Notes: a model not told the origin generated them from the letters alone. Numbered from the stretch's first letter, positions 1-11,979 are shown. The stretch is DNA of 64,000 nucleotides from Hemibagrus wyckioides (GCF_019097595.1 NC_080710.1:28704280-28768279); one strand, 5' to 3'. Translations and numbers: made by a program.

Positions 1-81
1 AATAAGACTTGAGCCAGTGTATCATCGCTTTTTTATATATTTTACAATTTTTGTGTCTTTCACATAGACAGAATGTCCTTT

Positions 82-130
<49 letters not shown>

Positions 131-295
131 CGAGTGTGTGTTGGAGATGCTGCCTTTGCTTCCTCTGTGTCTCAGTTTCTGATCGAGACCCATGGCTCAA
201 TAAGACGTGAGCTAGAAGAAACAGAATCAAGTGTATCGTCGCTTCTTTCTACATTTTTACAATTTTTGTGTCTTTCACATGGAAAGAACGTCCTT

Positions 296-328
<33 letters not shown>

Positions 329-330
329 CG
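1..330. repeat. Tandem duplication (period about 198 bp) carrying (GT)n
   Basis: The sequence at 1-120 recurs at 199-327: AATAAGACTTGAG / AATAAGACGTGAG, then GTATCRTCGCTT, a shared block TTTACAATTTTTGTGTCTTT, and a (GT)n run (85-123 and 298-327). The first copy starts at the window edge, so the array may extend to the left. Confidence 0.8.
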
Positions 331-1180
331 ATCTCTGCTAATATTCAGTATTCAGCGCGAGGGAAAGAAAACAGATATACTTACATTTGGATTGGAAAAG
401 GCTGCCTATTTGTGCGCTTTGTTGATAAGAGGTTTTAGTGCAAGGTGCAATGCCGCTGGCGTTTAAGAGGTTAATGAAGGTCATCAGCAGCACCAGGCTG
501 CAGCTGCAGCACCGACTTTCGCAGCCGCTTCCCTGATTAACTGTGAAATCCTCCTCAATTTAGGACACGGCGTCCTCCTCTGGACGGGGAGGTAAAAGAA
601 AAAAAGAAGAAGAAAAAAATCATTGAATGGTTACTGCTCCCTGTGGAGGACTGACTGATAAAATGACCAAGGAAAGAAAGAGCACAACTTTACAAATTAG
701 CATAATTAGTCATTATCTCTTAATAGGCCCCGTTGGCTTTTTGAGACTTGGCTGCTGGATTTCTGTTTAAAGTTCAGTGAGGAAAAACCAAATTTCATGC
801 TGAAACGTCTCAATAACACAGATGAGATGGTGGGGTAATCGTCCGATCGGGGTTTGGCCCTAGGTGAAAATTTTTTAAAAGGCGTAACTGACAGGGAGGA
901 GAACCTTCTAGACCTTCGTGAAATAATACTAGAAAAAGCTAATTTTAAAAAAGTTAGCAAGTGCGATTAATATTTTTATATCAATACTTTAAAAAAGAAA
1001 AAAAAATTAGTAATGTTTAGATATTGTAATTTATCCTGAGATCCACGTGACACCTTTAATAATCAAGTAAACACTAGTTATAATGAGAACACTTAGCTTC
1101 TCAGCCAGCATGCTTAGCATTCTTAGCCTGCTAGGACCAACAGCGTAACAGCGTTAGCGTCTGTGGGAGGTGTCTGACCT
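331..1180. other. Single-copy non-coding stretch
   Basis: No gene or recognised repeat. The part around 420-590 is GC-richer, with CAG/CTG clusters, and could be a small conserved element; the rest is AT-rich. The 84-codon minus-strand frame at 706-960 has no recognisable domain and is probably chance. Confidence 0.4.
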
Positions 1181-1183
1181 TGT

Positions 1184-1210
1184 ACACACACACACACACA
1201 CACACACACA
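1184..1210. repeat. (AC)n microsatellite
   Basis: Uninterrupted CA dinucleotide run of about 13 units. Confidence 0.95.
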
Positions 1211-2049
1211 GAGCAAGCACGGATCTACAAGACCACGATCTGGAAAGTAGAAACCCGGCTCTGAACTGCACTGTAATGTGGGCCACAAATCAATTAGCAA
1301 AGCCCATGAGCTAGCACCGACACGACACAATGAAATAAGGCTAATGCTGCGACACGTTTTGTATCAGGGAGAACGACACCATTCTTTGAAGGATGCTGGT
1401 AATTACTGAGAGCTGATACTGTATATGTGATCCTATAGAAAGGAAGACAAAAAAGAAACTCGGCGGATATTAAGGTGGATGTTCATTCTTTGCCTTTATA
1501 AGTGACTCCTGCGTCGTTTCTATTCTCTGATCAGTTTTTGGATCTTGTCAGATATCAGTAATGTTCGCTGAGTAATATCCTGGATCTTTCTATTCCTTTA
1601 TACAGCATTTTTAAAAAAATAAATAAAAATTATTTACGTACTAGTTCGTGAGGCTTCGGTATTAATGCTAGCAAAAAGAGTAAGGAATAAAACAGCAAGA
1701 ATAATATGGATTCAGTCAATTCTGAAACTGTTTTCGGGTTAATGTTGCTTACAATTAACTTTTTATGTGAATTTATTGGAATTTTCTATTTTATTTCTTT
1801 TGCATTCAGTGCATTAACCAAAACATTGGAGTGCAAAATGCTTTGATAAGCAGTTATTATTTCTCGAAATTATTATTTTTTAATTATGCATTTTTGGATG
1901 ATAATGTTGCTGCATATGCCCACGTCATTGTTTATCTTTATTAATCGAAATGGTATATTTTTATTGAAAAAAAATATTATAATTATTAGTATTAAAAATA
2001 TAAATATTGCAAATAATATATATATATACACACATTTTTATTGAAAAAA
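1211..2049. other. AT-rich non-coding stretch
   Basis: Mostly AT-rich, with poly-A and poly-T runs and a short (TA)n near 2020. No gene or recognised element. Confidence 0.5.
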
Positions 2050-2440
2050 TCCTTGTTTTGACATTAAACACAGATGGGGGGTGTAAACTTTTGCACAAAG
2101 GCAAAATGATAGATATGTCAATTTCACATTATTGACTATTTATTTCAGTATTAATGGTTGTAATGCTAACAAAAGGAGTAATTTATTTATTTATTTATTT
2201 ATTTAATTATGTTTTTACAAGGTATTCTTTTTTTTTTGCCTGTTGATGATGTTGCTGTAGGTTTTGGATTCTTATTTTTCCCCGTAGTGAAGAGGAAAAG
2301 ACGCTTGACGATTCCCGTGGATGATATTTGAGCTGATCTTATCATATAGTTGTAGGGTTTTTTAAAAAAAATAAATAAATCTGTAAAACGATCCCGTGTT
2401 TCACATTCAGCAGACTGTGGGGGGCACAAACTTTTGCACA
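2050..2440. repeat. Twin copies of an approximately 45-bp motif, 343 bp apart
   Basis: The core AAACTTTTGCACA, preceded by a G-run and a TTGACATT / TTTCACATT block, occurs near 2060-2097 and again near 2395-2440. A (TTTA)n run (about 2180-2206) lies between. It may be the eroded ends of one element or a local duplication. Confidence 0.5.
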
Positions 2441-2865
2441 GCGAGAAACCGATCCGTGTGTGTAGTATATACTGTATATAATGTTTACTGACAGGTTTAT
2501 CTGCTTTAATATTATTGATGCCAATGCAGAAGCAGGTTACTGAGATCAGAATTCAGCCCTTTATATATATATATAAAACAGTATGATTCACATCCACTCG
2601 GTTGAAGCCATATTTCTTTGGCAGACTGTTTTGACACTTTATGATCTTCGCATAATATTTCTCCAGTATGAACTGTTAATTCCTAATGATTATTAGCCAT
2701 CTTGTCCTTGTTTCATTACACATCCGGCCTGCAGGCAGAGAATCAAGACATCTGTTTAACCACAGCACTTTCTCTAGGTACTCTTGATTTTTCTTTTTTT
2801 TTTTCATCTTTATCTTAATAGGCAGTGCCGAGAGACTGCTTAGCGCAGCTGACTGTATCTCCGCT

Positions 2866-2909
2866 CGTTGGTGTGTGTGCGTGTGCGTGTGTGTGCGTGT
2901 GTGTGCGTG

Positions 2910-2948
<39 letters not shown>
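2866..2948. repeat. Compound (GT)n/(GCGT)n microsatellite
   Basis: About 80 bp of GT with regularly spaced GCGTGTGT units, ending in a pure GT run. Alternating purine-pyrimidine DNA of this type can adopt Z-form. Open frames on both strands here are artefacts. Confidence 0.95.
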
Positions 2949-2951
<3 letters not shown>

Positions 2952-3196
2952 GATGGTGTTATTTAAACATGACTCAGTGTGTAAGGGAAGCATTAGCTCA
3001 GCGCGTTGCTGGCAGGATGTGCAGTGAGAGAGATTTGGTTTGTAGATGATTATGGCTGTTTGAGTAGATTAGGTATTTTGCAGTAGTTTAGGTTCATCAC
3101 TCCTCTGACGCCGCACATTAAAGGACTGTTTTTTTTTTTTCTTCTGCTCATGCCCTCTGGTAAATCCGTGCTCATCCATTGATTCCCAGCTCCTCC

Positions 3197-3198
<2 letters not shown>

Positions 3199-3228
<30 letters not shown>

Positions 3229-3491
3229 CACATCAGGCTTATTGAACAAATCCTTTATAAGGTGTTTAAACCAATCTCTGTCTGTATTAGCTTTGTCTGA
3301 TCCGATGCAAAGTAATGAATGTTTTATTGACTCGGGGCGTCTCTTTAGATTTTATGGCAGTACAAATGTGACATTTATTTAAAAGGTTCACAATATACCC
3401 GCTGTATCTGAGGGAAAGAAAACACACTTCATGCTTGCAGAGTCTCTTGATGATGAGGATGTGTGTGTGTGTGTGTGTGTTTGTGTGTGTC
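3199..3491. repeat. Two (GT)n microsatellites with single-copy spacer
   Basis: GT runs at about 3200-3228 and 3461-3490 flank about 230 bp of single-copy sequence. Confidence 0.9.
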
Positions 3492-3619
3492 TTTATTTGA
3501 AATCCCTTCATATTGTTTTATGACGTTAAATTTTTAAATAACTTGCCATCAAACCCCTTTTCACCACCACAGCCTACAAATATGGCCGCCACGGATTATA
3601 AACCCATCATCGTCACACA

Positions 3620-4045
3620 TGGGCTACGTCCGAATATCCGTACCACCCTACTGTATATACAGTAGACCTAAAGCAGGACACCAAATGAGTCGTATGTCTG
3701 AGTATTCATAAAGCAGTAGGTGAGAAATACCTGATGAGCTTCTGCTGAGATTCTGCAGTATGGAAACATCGCACACTGCACACACTATCCCATAATGCAA
3801 CAGGACTGAAACAGAAGAGCTGAGTATAAGTGCCCGGGTATTAAATGTTGTTCTTTGTGGTTAAACCGTACTTGTTTAGCAACAGCTAAGTAGACTGTTA
3901 GCTTATTCAAGATTTAAACAGGATTTTATGGTTATTATGGCGTTGGAGGACATGGTAGTGCCAACATGGTGGATATAGTGTAGGATGTCCGGATTGTATT
4001 CACACTACACACATATACTAATCAGTCAACGACCTGAGCTGTGTG
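3620..4045. mobile_element. Decayed MITE-like DNA transposon relic
   Basis: The block contains phrases I recognise from a MITE family common in fish genomes: ACGTCCGAATAT at the left, CACACTATCCCATAATGCA in the body and GTGTAGGATGTCC at the right. It has no coding capacity. The right end runs directly into the 21-bp minisatellite. Family membership rests on memory, without a consensus search. Confidence 0.5.
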
Positions 4046-4046
4046 T

Positions 4047-4716
4047 ACTGAATCGAATGCAGTAGGTACAGAATCGAATGCAGTAGGTGGTGAATCAAAT
4101 GCAGTAGGTGGTGAATCGAATGCAGTAGGTGGTGAATTGAATTCAGTAGCTATTGAATCGAATGCAGTAGGTGATGAATGCAGTAGGTGGTGAATTGAAT
4201 GCAGTAGCTATTGAATCGAATGCAGTAGGTACTGAATTGAATGCAGTATGTTTTGAATCAAATGCACTTGGTGGTGAATCAAATGCAGTAGGTGGTGAAT
4301 CAAATGCAGCAAGTGGTGAATTAAATACAGTAGGTGGTGAATCAAATGCAGTAGGTACTGAATCAAATGTGGTAGGTGGTGAATCGAGTGCAGTAGGTGG
4401 TGAGTCAAATGCAGTAGGTACTGAATCAAATGCAGTAGGTGGTGAATCGAATGTGGTAGGTGGTGAATCGAGTGCAGTAGGTGGTGAGTCAAATGCAGTA
4501 GGTACTGAATCGAATGTGGTAGGTGGTGAATCGAGTGCAGTAGGTGGTGAGTCAAATGCAGTAGGTACTGAATCAAATGCAGTAGGTGGTGAATCGAATG
4601 CAGTAGGTACTGAATTGAATGCAGTATGTGGTGAATCAAATGTAGCATGTGGTGAATCAATAGCAGTACGTGGTGAATCGAATTCAGTAGGTACTGACTT
4701 GAATGCAACAGGTGCT
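4047..4716. repeat. 21-bp minisatellite, about 32 units
   Basis: The unit is GAATCGAATGCAGTAGGTGG plus T (21 bp). Variants are GGTACT versus GGTGGT, AATGTGGTA versus AATGCAGTA, and GAGTGCAGTA. Because 21 is divisible by 3 and the unit lacks stops in several frames, long heptapeptide-repeat frames appear on both strands (for example GGESNAV on plus). These are not genes. Variants recur in blocks of three or four units (63 or 84 bp), which shows multi-unit amplification. Confidence 0.95.
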
Positions 4717-4739
4717 GAAACAATACACAATTTTGGACT

Positions 4740-5035
4740 CATGCTTTTGACACCTGATTTCTTATCCAGCACACCTGGTTCCAAACATCTACACCCAACC
4801 CTATAAAAACAGATGTTGACCTTTGACTCACTGTGAAGTATCTGCGCCGCTCGTCTCTATTTACACTCCTCTGGTTTTTGCTTTTGCTTTGGATATCCTG
4901 TTTGTAAATTGCTTGACCTTCTGCCTGTCTGGGACTAAAATTTAATCTAAATGGGTTTTGGATCTGTTCGCTGTTTACTATCTTAAATAAAAGCATTACT
5001 TCAGTCCTCTCTGCTTCCTCTCACTCTTTTGTACA
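4740..5035 (+). other. Candidate 3' end of a retroelement
   Basis: A T/C-rich stretch with a TATA-like CCTATAAAAAC, GATATCCTGTTTG and TTTGGATCTGTT phrases, and an AATAAAAG polyadenylation-type signal near 4985, followed by a pyrimidine-rich segment. This resembles the terminal segment of some fish retroelements but is not diagnostic. Confidence 0.25.
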
Positions 5036-5291
5036 GGTCTCAACTAGAAGGAAAGTTTTAGCATTTTTAACATCTGGTAAAATCTTATTCACTGAATGAA
5101 ACCAACACAGTGAGGGTTAGCATTATACACTGATTATTAAGTAATAAAAAATGTAAAAACTATTTTATTTTTGAGGTACATTTGGTATGTTTATTAGCAT
5201 CAAAAATGTGGCTTAAACCTAACTTTTTAGCTTTTTCCCCCCAGATTCTTGTTAGTTTCATATCAACATGGCTTCCCATTCCAGGGTTAGT

Positions 5292-5555
5292 TCCTGTTTG
5301 TCTCCACTCTTCTATCCTGGGAAGTCTTTCCTCTAGATGTTCGAGTGTGGCTGTAGGGATCTGTGTTCATTCATCTACAAGAGCATTAGTGAGATCAGAC
5401 TCTGATGTTGGGACGTTGAGGAGACTCCAGTTCCAGTCCATCCTAAAGGTGTTCAGTGGGGTTGAGTCAGAGTCAGGGCTCTGTGAAGGACAACTCCAGT
5501 TCTTCCACTCCAACCTTAACCTCCACACCATGTCTTCCTGGAGCAGTGTTTGGAT
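5292..5555 (-). mobile_element. Tc1-like transposon relic (C-terminal transposase remnant)
   Basis: The minus strand encodes a decayed Tc1 transposase C-terminus. Between about 5367 and 5530 one can read CPSQSPDSD and TPLNTF, which match the usual [15 protein letters not shown] region, then SDLTNAL. The catalytic glutamate region is degraded and no start or TIR survives. A SINE abuts it at 5586. Only the 3' part of the element remains. Confidence 0.7.
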
Positions 5556-5585
5556 GTGCTGGTGAAGGAATGACTCTATAGCTGA

Positions 5586-5818
5586 AGTGAAGGAAGCCTT
5601 TATTATCACTACACATATACATTACAGCACAGTGGAATTCTTTTCTTCACATATCCCAGCTGAGGACGTTGGGTCAGAGCACAGGGGCAGCTATGATACA
5701 GCACCCCTGGAGCAGAGAGGGGTTAAGGGCCTTGATCAATTGTGTGACAGTGGCAGCTTGGTGCTGCTGGGGCTTGAACCCCATCAACAACCCAGAGCCT
5801 TAACCACTTGAGCCACCA
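5586..5818 (-). repeat. tRNA-derived SINE, minus orientation
   Basis: Read on minus, the head contains GGTGGCTCAAGTGGTTAAGG (A-box-like) and GGGGTTCAAGCCCC (B-box-like, GTTCAANCC). These are followed by AAGCTGCCACTG, AAGGCCCTTAACCCCTCT and a body ending near AATAAAGGCTTCCTT. It directly abuts the Tc1 relic. Confidence 0.75.
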
Positions 5819-5820
5819 AT

Positions 5821-7030
5821 TATTATTGTTGTTCTTACGAGGAAACGTGCCTTCATATGAACTCTCGAGCAGCAACACTAACTCCGATCACATCACAGTG
5901 TCGCTGGTTATTTTCTTATAACAGCATGCCCTCACATGTTTTATCCATTACATAGCTTCATAGACTCGTTTCAGCGCGAGCCCACAGCGTGTTCGATTTT
6001 CATGCGCCTGCTGTGTCCGAGTTTCCTTCCTTTCCTTCCCTGTTTACTTTCAGAGCAGAGCTTTACAGGTTCCAGGTCTGATACTCTTCATGTTCTCTGT
6101 AAAAACCTGGAGGATGTGAGAGACACTAACACTATGCTTAAAGCGTGCTTTAGAAAGTGTGTGTGTGTGTGTGTGTGTGTGTATGTTTGGTTTTTGCAAT
6201 GAAACTTTGTGCCCATTCAAAAGCCATATCAAAGCTACCACGAGGAAATGAACCTGCCAAGTTGAAAAGTGCATAATATTGCAGGATGGAAGACATTTTT
6301 TATTATTATTATTATTTTATTTTCCTTTTTTTTCCCGAATTCCAATAACAGAGAATATTAACCCAGCAGTCATTTCATGAGTCACTGACCAACATTTCAT
6401 ACCACTGTTGTTTTTAATGTCTCTCTCAATGACTCTGAGCATATTTGCAAAAAAAACGAAAAAGACAAATATGGGAAAAACGGAGAAAAAGCCGCAAACA
6501 GGAAGATTAGAGTAATGAATGCTTGGCTAGAAAATCCGTACATTTTTAACCTAGTTATTAAATGTTTGTTTTGTTTGAGTCAGTAAACGGATATTTCAGG
6601 ACTTAAAGCTCTTCTCAGACCACTGGATTAGATTTTGCCTTAATGATAAATATGTTGCTTTGAGTCATCTGTGAAAAATAGGTGTAATGATCAATAATAT
6701 AAATAAATAAATAAATAAATAAAAAATAATATTTTCAGTCACAGATTTCAGAGGCCTTTTTACCAAATATAATACGCATCATGATAACTGTAAGTAAGAC
6801 AGCATTTTTCGATTTAAAAAATTAATAATACATTTTATTATTATATTTTTTATTATATATAAATAAATAAATAAATTTACTAATATGTAAATAAATATAT
6901 TAATCCATAAATAAATACATACAAATTAGCTGCCTCCAGTAAGTTAGTCAGTAAAATGTATTTTATTTTAAAAAGTAATCATTAAAATATATTTTTGCAA
7001 ATATATAATTGTTCACACTTTTAATACAGT
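5821..7030. other. AT-rich single-copy stretch with short simple repeats
   Basis: Contains a (GT)n run at 6157-6182, short (ATT)n near 6301 and AAAT runs near 6700 and 6860. No gene recognised. Confidence 0.5.
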
Positions 7031-7083
7031 ATGTTGATTGTCATATCAGCAGCTCTGTTTGTAATTTCCAGTGAAACAACTAT

Positions 7084-7554
7084 CTTTTTTTTTTTTTTTT
7101 ACCAGAAAAGAAGCACAAAGATAAATGAACATTTTGTTTCTCTGGAAACTAGACATCTGTTGTTGTTGTTGTTGTTGTTATTATTATTACTGTTACTGAA
7201 GCAAACTGTAGTTACTTCATGGATTCCTCTACATGCCTACATGCCTACACACACACACACACACACACATCCACACACACATTTATATACAATATGTTAT
7301 GTGGACATACACATACATACACACATGCTCTAATATACAGTATGTTGTCATACGGGAACACACACACTTATATACAGTATGCTGTCATGTGGACACACAC
7401 ACACACACACATACACACACTCTTATATACAGTGTATGGTTGATTTATGTTGCCACATACGTACACACATTTATATTTATTTGTAACCCAAACCTCTTAA
7501 TCATAATCTTATTCACTTTTCATACTAAACCACACACACACACACAGTACTGCT
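7084..7554. repeat. Compound simple-repeat block (poly-T, GTT/ATT, CA clusters)
   Basis: Poly-T at 7085-7101, (GTT)n(ATT)n at about 7160-7190, then CA runs near 7249-7270, 7389-7412 and 7531-7547. The CA clusters are separated by a repeated CTTATATACAGTATG-like phrase (about 7290, 7330, 7367, 7421), so the CA-plus-spacer unit itself was tandemly copied. Threonine/histidine-rich open frames here are artefacts. Confidence 0.85.
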
Positions 7555-8715
7555 TGTTCGAATATCATTTTGATCAGCTATATTCCTGAGCTGAAACTAT
7601 GACAGTAACCTGTTGATGTCAGATGTTCCATATCAGCCTCAGTGGTGATTCCTGATCTGTTTTCGGAAACGTTTCCACTGCGCCGATCGGCTCGCCCTCT
7701 TCTCGTGGCACGGGATCTGTCCTTCTCCATCGTCACATCGGTCTCCCAGAGCAATGGGGCTAAGATGTGTGACAAAACCTAATGATGTGTTCCAGAAATT
7801 TCCAGTCCCTCACTAATGGTGTAAAAACACAGATGCAGCAGAATCTGTTGGGGGGAATGACAGAAAGTTTGGGCCAGAAACAGATGAGGAAGGGTGTTTT
7901 GTGTGTATCCTCATGTGTGTGTGTGTGTGTGTGTGGACATTAGTCTGAGCTGTATGCATACAGTGCATCATTCCTTTTAGCTCTTCTCATTTATTCGATG
8001 AAGGTTCCTCTTAATTTTATAAAGAGCGACTGAGAAAACTGTATGAGCAGCATGTAATCTTTTCGAATGTAGTTATTCTGTCTTACTGATTCACTCAGAC
8101 ACACACACACACACACGTCAGGTCATGATGATGAAGCCAGCAGCAGCAGCTATTATCTTGTTGTCACCTTTTCCTGCTGTTCCCTTACCTGTCACTCTCA
8201 GCTTGAGCTTACCAACTACTGAGAAGTTAAAAAAAATGAAAGAGGAAGAGAATGAAAAAAATAAAACAAGCTGGTTCAAGAGGGAAAGAACAACAATATT
8301 CAGAGAGAGAGAGAGAAAATAACCTCTGATGTCTCGGCAAAGAAAGGTGGTACTTAACTTTCGGTGCTGTAATATGTGTTTAGCAGACAGCCTGTGGAAA
8401 AAATAAACGACGGTAAAAGCAGGCCAGGTGGATATGAATTGACTCAGGAGAGACTTTTTGCACCGGGGTGGATGCAAGAGAAGGTATTTTTGTCACTCTC
8501 ATTACCCCATATTGAATCCGAAGCTTAGCGCGTGTTGTTGCCCACGCTGGAAATGAAAAGCGAAGGAGTGCATGTGTAATACGTAGCCTCTTTCTCGAGC
8601 GCTATGTGCTCCGACACTGAGAAACACAAAGAAGCCTGCAGAGAGCAATGAGTGCACGGGGTATCACACACCTACCTGCGCTAAGCTGGAACATGAAAGA
8701 CCACGGCTGGGGTTT
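7555..8715. other. Single-copy stretch
   Basis: Includes small (GT)n (7913-7934) and (CA)n (8101-8116) runs and a purine-rich patch near 8228-8320. No gene recognised. Open frames of 65-119 codons lack domains. Confidence 0.4.
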
Positions 8716-8721
8716 TAGGGT

Positions 8722-8739
8722 CGAGAGAGAGAGAGAGAG

Positions 8740-8770
<31 letters not shown>
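8722..8770. repeat. (GA)n microsatellite
   Basis: GAGA run interrupted once by TGATGA. Confidence 0.95.
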
Positions 8771-10539
8771 ACGAGAGCCTATGTGGCAGATGGAGCTCCT
8801 AACGTGACTAATCTATGTCTGCTTGTTGTTTAAGTGTCGTCGAGAAGGGCTTGTGACAGGAGCACAATTCACTCCCGTGGCTGGGCTCTGATGATGTTTG
8901 TGTGTGTACCTCGCATTGCAGCCCTCTCGACAAGCCTGCAAATCTTGTGTGATTCACTGAGGCTTAAGGAGACATGATGTAAGTTTTGTAATATTCTTGT
9001 CTCTTCTTGAATGATGTCTTTAATTTTGTTGCATATTTCCCTTCAGTAGCAATCTCGCCGACTCTTAACATCTTTTCATGTCCCCCATCTTGGATCTGAA
9101 TGATCATTATGATTATAAGCTTGTCAGATGTTGCTAAATGCAAAATCATGTATTTCAGAAGTGTGAGACGGATGGCAGCTGGAAATATTAACGGGCTCCG
9201 GGTAAACGTTAGAAGTGAATCGGCAATACCGAGGGATTTTATTACAGCGCTGCACGGATTTTGGGTATTCATGTACAAGGATTTAGGCCTCGGAAATGGC
9301 TGAAGGAAGTAATGGTCTATTACTTAAAGTCTACATTTGTGTCGTTTGTGTTCTTTGGGCTGAGAGACAACAGCAAGAGATTCGACATTAATATGAGACT
9401 GCACATGCTGTACAGCTCATGCAGATTGATGTCAAATCCACCCACAGCTGTACGGTTCAGACGAACCAAACCGTGACGTAAACACGAGCATGGAGCTCCT
9501 TTACCAACATAACCAACCGTGTTTCATTCTCGACTTTCTATTCCCCCCCCCCCTCCCCGTCCCTTTCATTTCTCCATGGTGTCAGAGGGTTGAGAGACGG
9601 AGAAAGATTAATATGCGGCGAAGAAGCCGGCGTAAGATGTCGTTTCCTGAAAGCTGAGAAGATAAATCGTCAGTAAACACTCAAAGTGCTAGACTGTCAA
9701 TATGTCCATCTGTAACGTAAGAGATAAAACATGTGGGCGTGTGCTGTTATGGGGAAATAATCAACCACAGCATGGTGTGATATGGCCTGACTTGAAGATA
9801 AGTTTCCCTCAGCACCAAGAGATGGATTTGTTTCAAATAACAGCGTGTCCTGGCGTGTAGTATTACACTTTTTTTAAGAAGACGCCAGGACTTTTGTCTA
9901 TTTAATGTTAACATAATGTTGGGAGACAAAGTTCCTGTTATCACTTATTTTATAGCAGCTATAAACAGCTATTCCTTCACCAGACAGTTTTTCCTCTCTC
10001 TGGTCTTAAAGTTATAAAGATGGAATGAAAATCTGTGTCATCTATTGTTTATTAAACATTAATAAATGAATAAATGTTAATTAAACATCTTACCTCAAGC
10101 TCCACCATAGCAATGACTGTATGTTATTTCTTTGTTAAGTAAAACCACATTTTTTTAAAAATTATAAATCTTAAATGATTAAGTCTTGGATTAGTCTTGG
10201 AGGTCTTTCATACAAGCTCCTGTAAAATGAAATGTTAAACTTTTAGGTGTAACATGTTAGAACGAGAGCCAGAATATATAAACCTGTAGTTTTCTGCGAT
10301 GTGACAAAGAATTCAGCCGTGCTGTGATTTTTGTAGCTATAGGAAGGACACGAATCATTTATTTATACACAGGATTGTGGAATGAAAACATCTGTTTACT
10401 GTAATCATTAAGTGCTGAAATTATCAACATATACAAGCCACCAGTAGATGTACAGTATGTCTCGTATTCTGGGTGGAAAAATACACACAAAAGAACTCAG
10501 AATGAAGAAAGCCCATCTACTGGTTTGTCAATCATTTAG
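8771..10539. other. Single-copy stretch
   Basis: Mixed composition, with a C-run at 9543-9556. No recognisable coding or mobile sequence; AT-rich after about 10000. Confidence 0.4.
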
Positions 10540-11240
10540 GCACAGCGTCCTTAGTGAATTTGAGCTCTGGTGCATCTGCCCTGCTGCCTCCTGCTATCAA
10601 TTTAGAGCAATCTCCAGGAGCATGTCAGGGGACGCACCGATTGGCCCACTGCTGAAAGACTAAAATGTAATATCATTAGGTCAGAGACTCCACAGCCAGG
10701 GAGGCGGCAGAATGGATTTATTGTCTCATTTTGACTCATTAGAGTTCCATAATGAAGAACCCAGTTCACCACCTGAAGAATTTCACTGGGTGATTGAAGA
10801 CATCCTGTCCGGCCCTGCCTCGGCTGCACCTACAAATTCTCCTGGCTTACAGTCTTCCAAGCAGCGAGAGATTGCAATTTGATTCTTCATTGGCGATACG
10901 CAGAGGGCCATGGGGCCTGCTGCCGGAATGGTAATTATCGTTTACTAAGCAGGTGTTGCGATTTATTGCTCCTTTATCACAATGCAGATTTGTGGTGCAT
11001 TGGGCAATCCATTTTCAATTTGGTTCCCTGCCTGAGATAAATGAACAGATGTCCATTGATTTCCCCCCACTGCAGTCACACGCCTTGTTTACACCTGACA
11101 GCCAGGACTTTATAGCCCAATGATTATTCGAAGTAAAGCGCGTTATAATTAGCAATTTTTTAATTAGTCTGACAATTGGCAGGCCAGTCACTAAGCCTCT
11201 AATTTTACACGTCTCTCATACACCGCTGCTTCCTTCTTCA
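10540..11240. other. Candidate conserved non-coding element cluster
   Basis: About 700 bp of repeat-free, balanced-composition sequence in an otherwise AT-rich, repeat-dense region, with no microsatellite and no meaningful open frame. Dense homeodomain-type motifs occur near 11148-11170 (TATAATTAGCA, TTTAATTAGTC), along with GGTAATTATCG near 10930. This texture is typical of vertebrate developmental enhancers. Conservation cannot be measured here. Confidence 0.4.
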
Positions 11241-11679
11241 GTTGTCAACCTTCATAGAAGTGAGTCAGCTCAAACGATAGCACAGCTCTCGAGTCGAATC
11301 AGTACAGCCCTCCACCCTAGCCAAGAGCCACTCATCATTTATCCCACTGCCCTTTAGACACCGAGGGTTTTTTCTTAACACTGTTTTTTTTTTATATTGA
11401 CTTGCCCCAAGCACTAACAATTCACCCAAAGTGTTGTCCATTCTGACTTAATTTGCTGATTATTGTCGTCTGGCCACATTTCTAAGTGGCTATTGCTTAT
11501 TAAGCTTGACACATTACCACACTGTTTATATTTCTCTTTCTGGATTAATGGAGGACTATATCAGATTTCTGTCTTCTATAGCCATTGAAATGCTGTTCTG
11601 TTCTGCAGTTATTTTTGTTTCTTCCTGTAACAACACAAAGACCCTGAGTGCTTGTCACCTCCTTTTGTGTTTCTGATTC

Positions 11680-11910
11680 TATTTGACAAGATCACAAAGC
11701 TCCGAGCAGCTTTGCAGGACGCCACTCTCCAGCTGGTTATCAAACTATAAATATACATATATACCACCAGTCTTTCCAGTCCCAGTGCACGCTAATGAAA
11801 GGAGTCAAGTGGCGCATGGTGGATCTAGCCCAACATGTTCCGCTGTCACCGGTGATTTAATTGAGCCCCTGACAACGATCCTTTTGTTTTATTGTCGACA
11901 TCCTATCAAC
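11680..11910. other. Candidate conserved non-coding element
   Basis: Repeat-free block with GCTAATGAAAGGAGTCAAG, GTGATTTAATTGAGCCCC and a SOX-like TTTTATTGTC. No coding signal. Confidence 0.3.
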
Positions 11911-11979
11911 CTTCATTCTTCTGTGGTTCTTATTGTCTCTGGAGCCAAAGAGACATGCTGTGCTTTCCTGTAATTTGTC

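Noticed and set aside
4143..4806. Open frames of about 210 codons on both strands with heptapeptide repeats
   Set aside because: Product of a 21-bp stop-free minisatellite; no signal peptide, start context, or non-repeat coding flank.
8125..8322. Lysine/glutamate-rich plus-strand frame
   Set aside because: Short purine-rich stretch; no conserved domain, and the opposite strand is also open.
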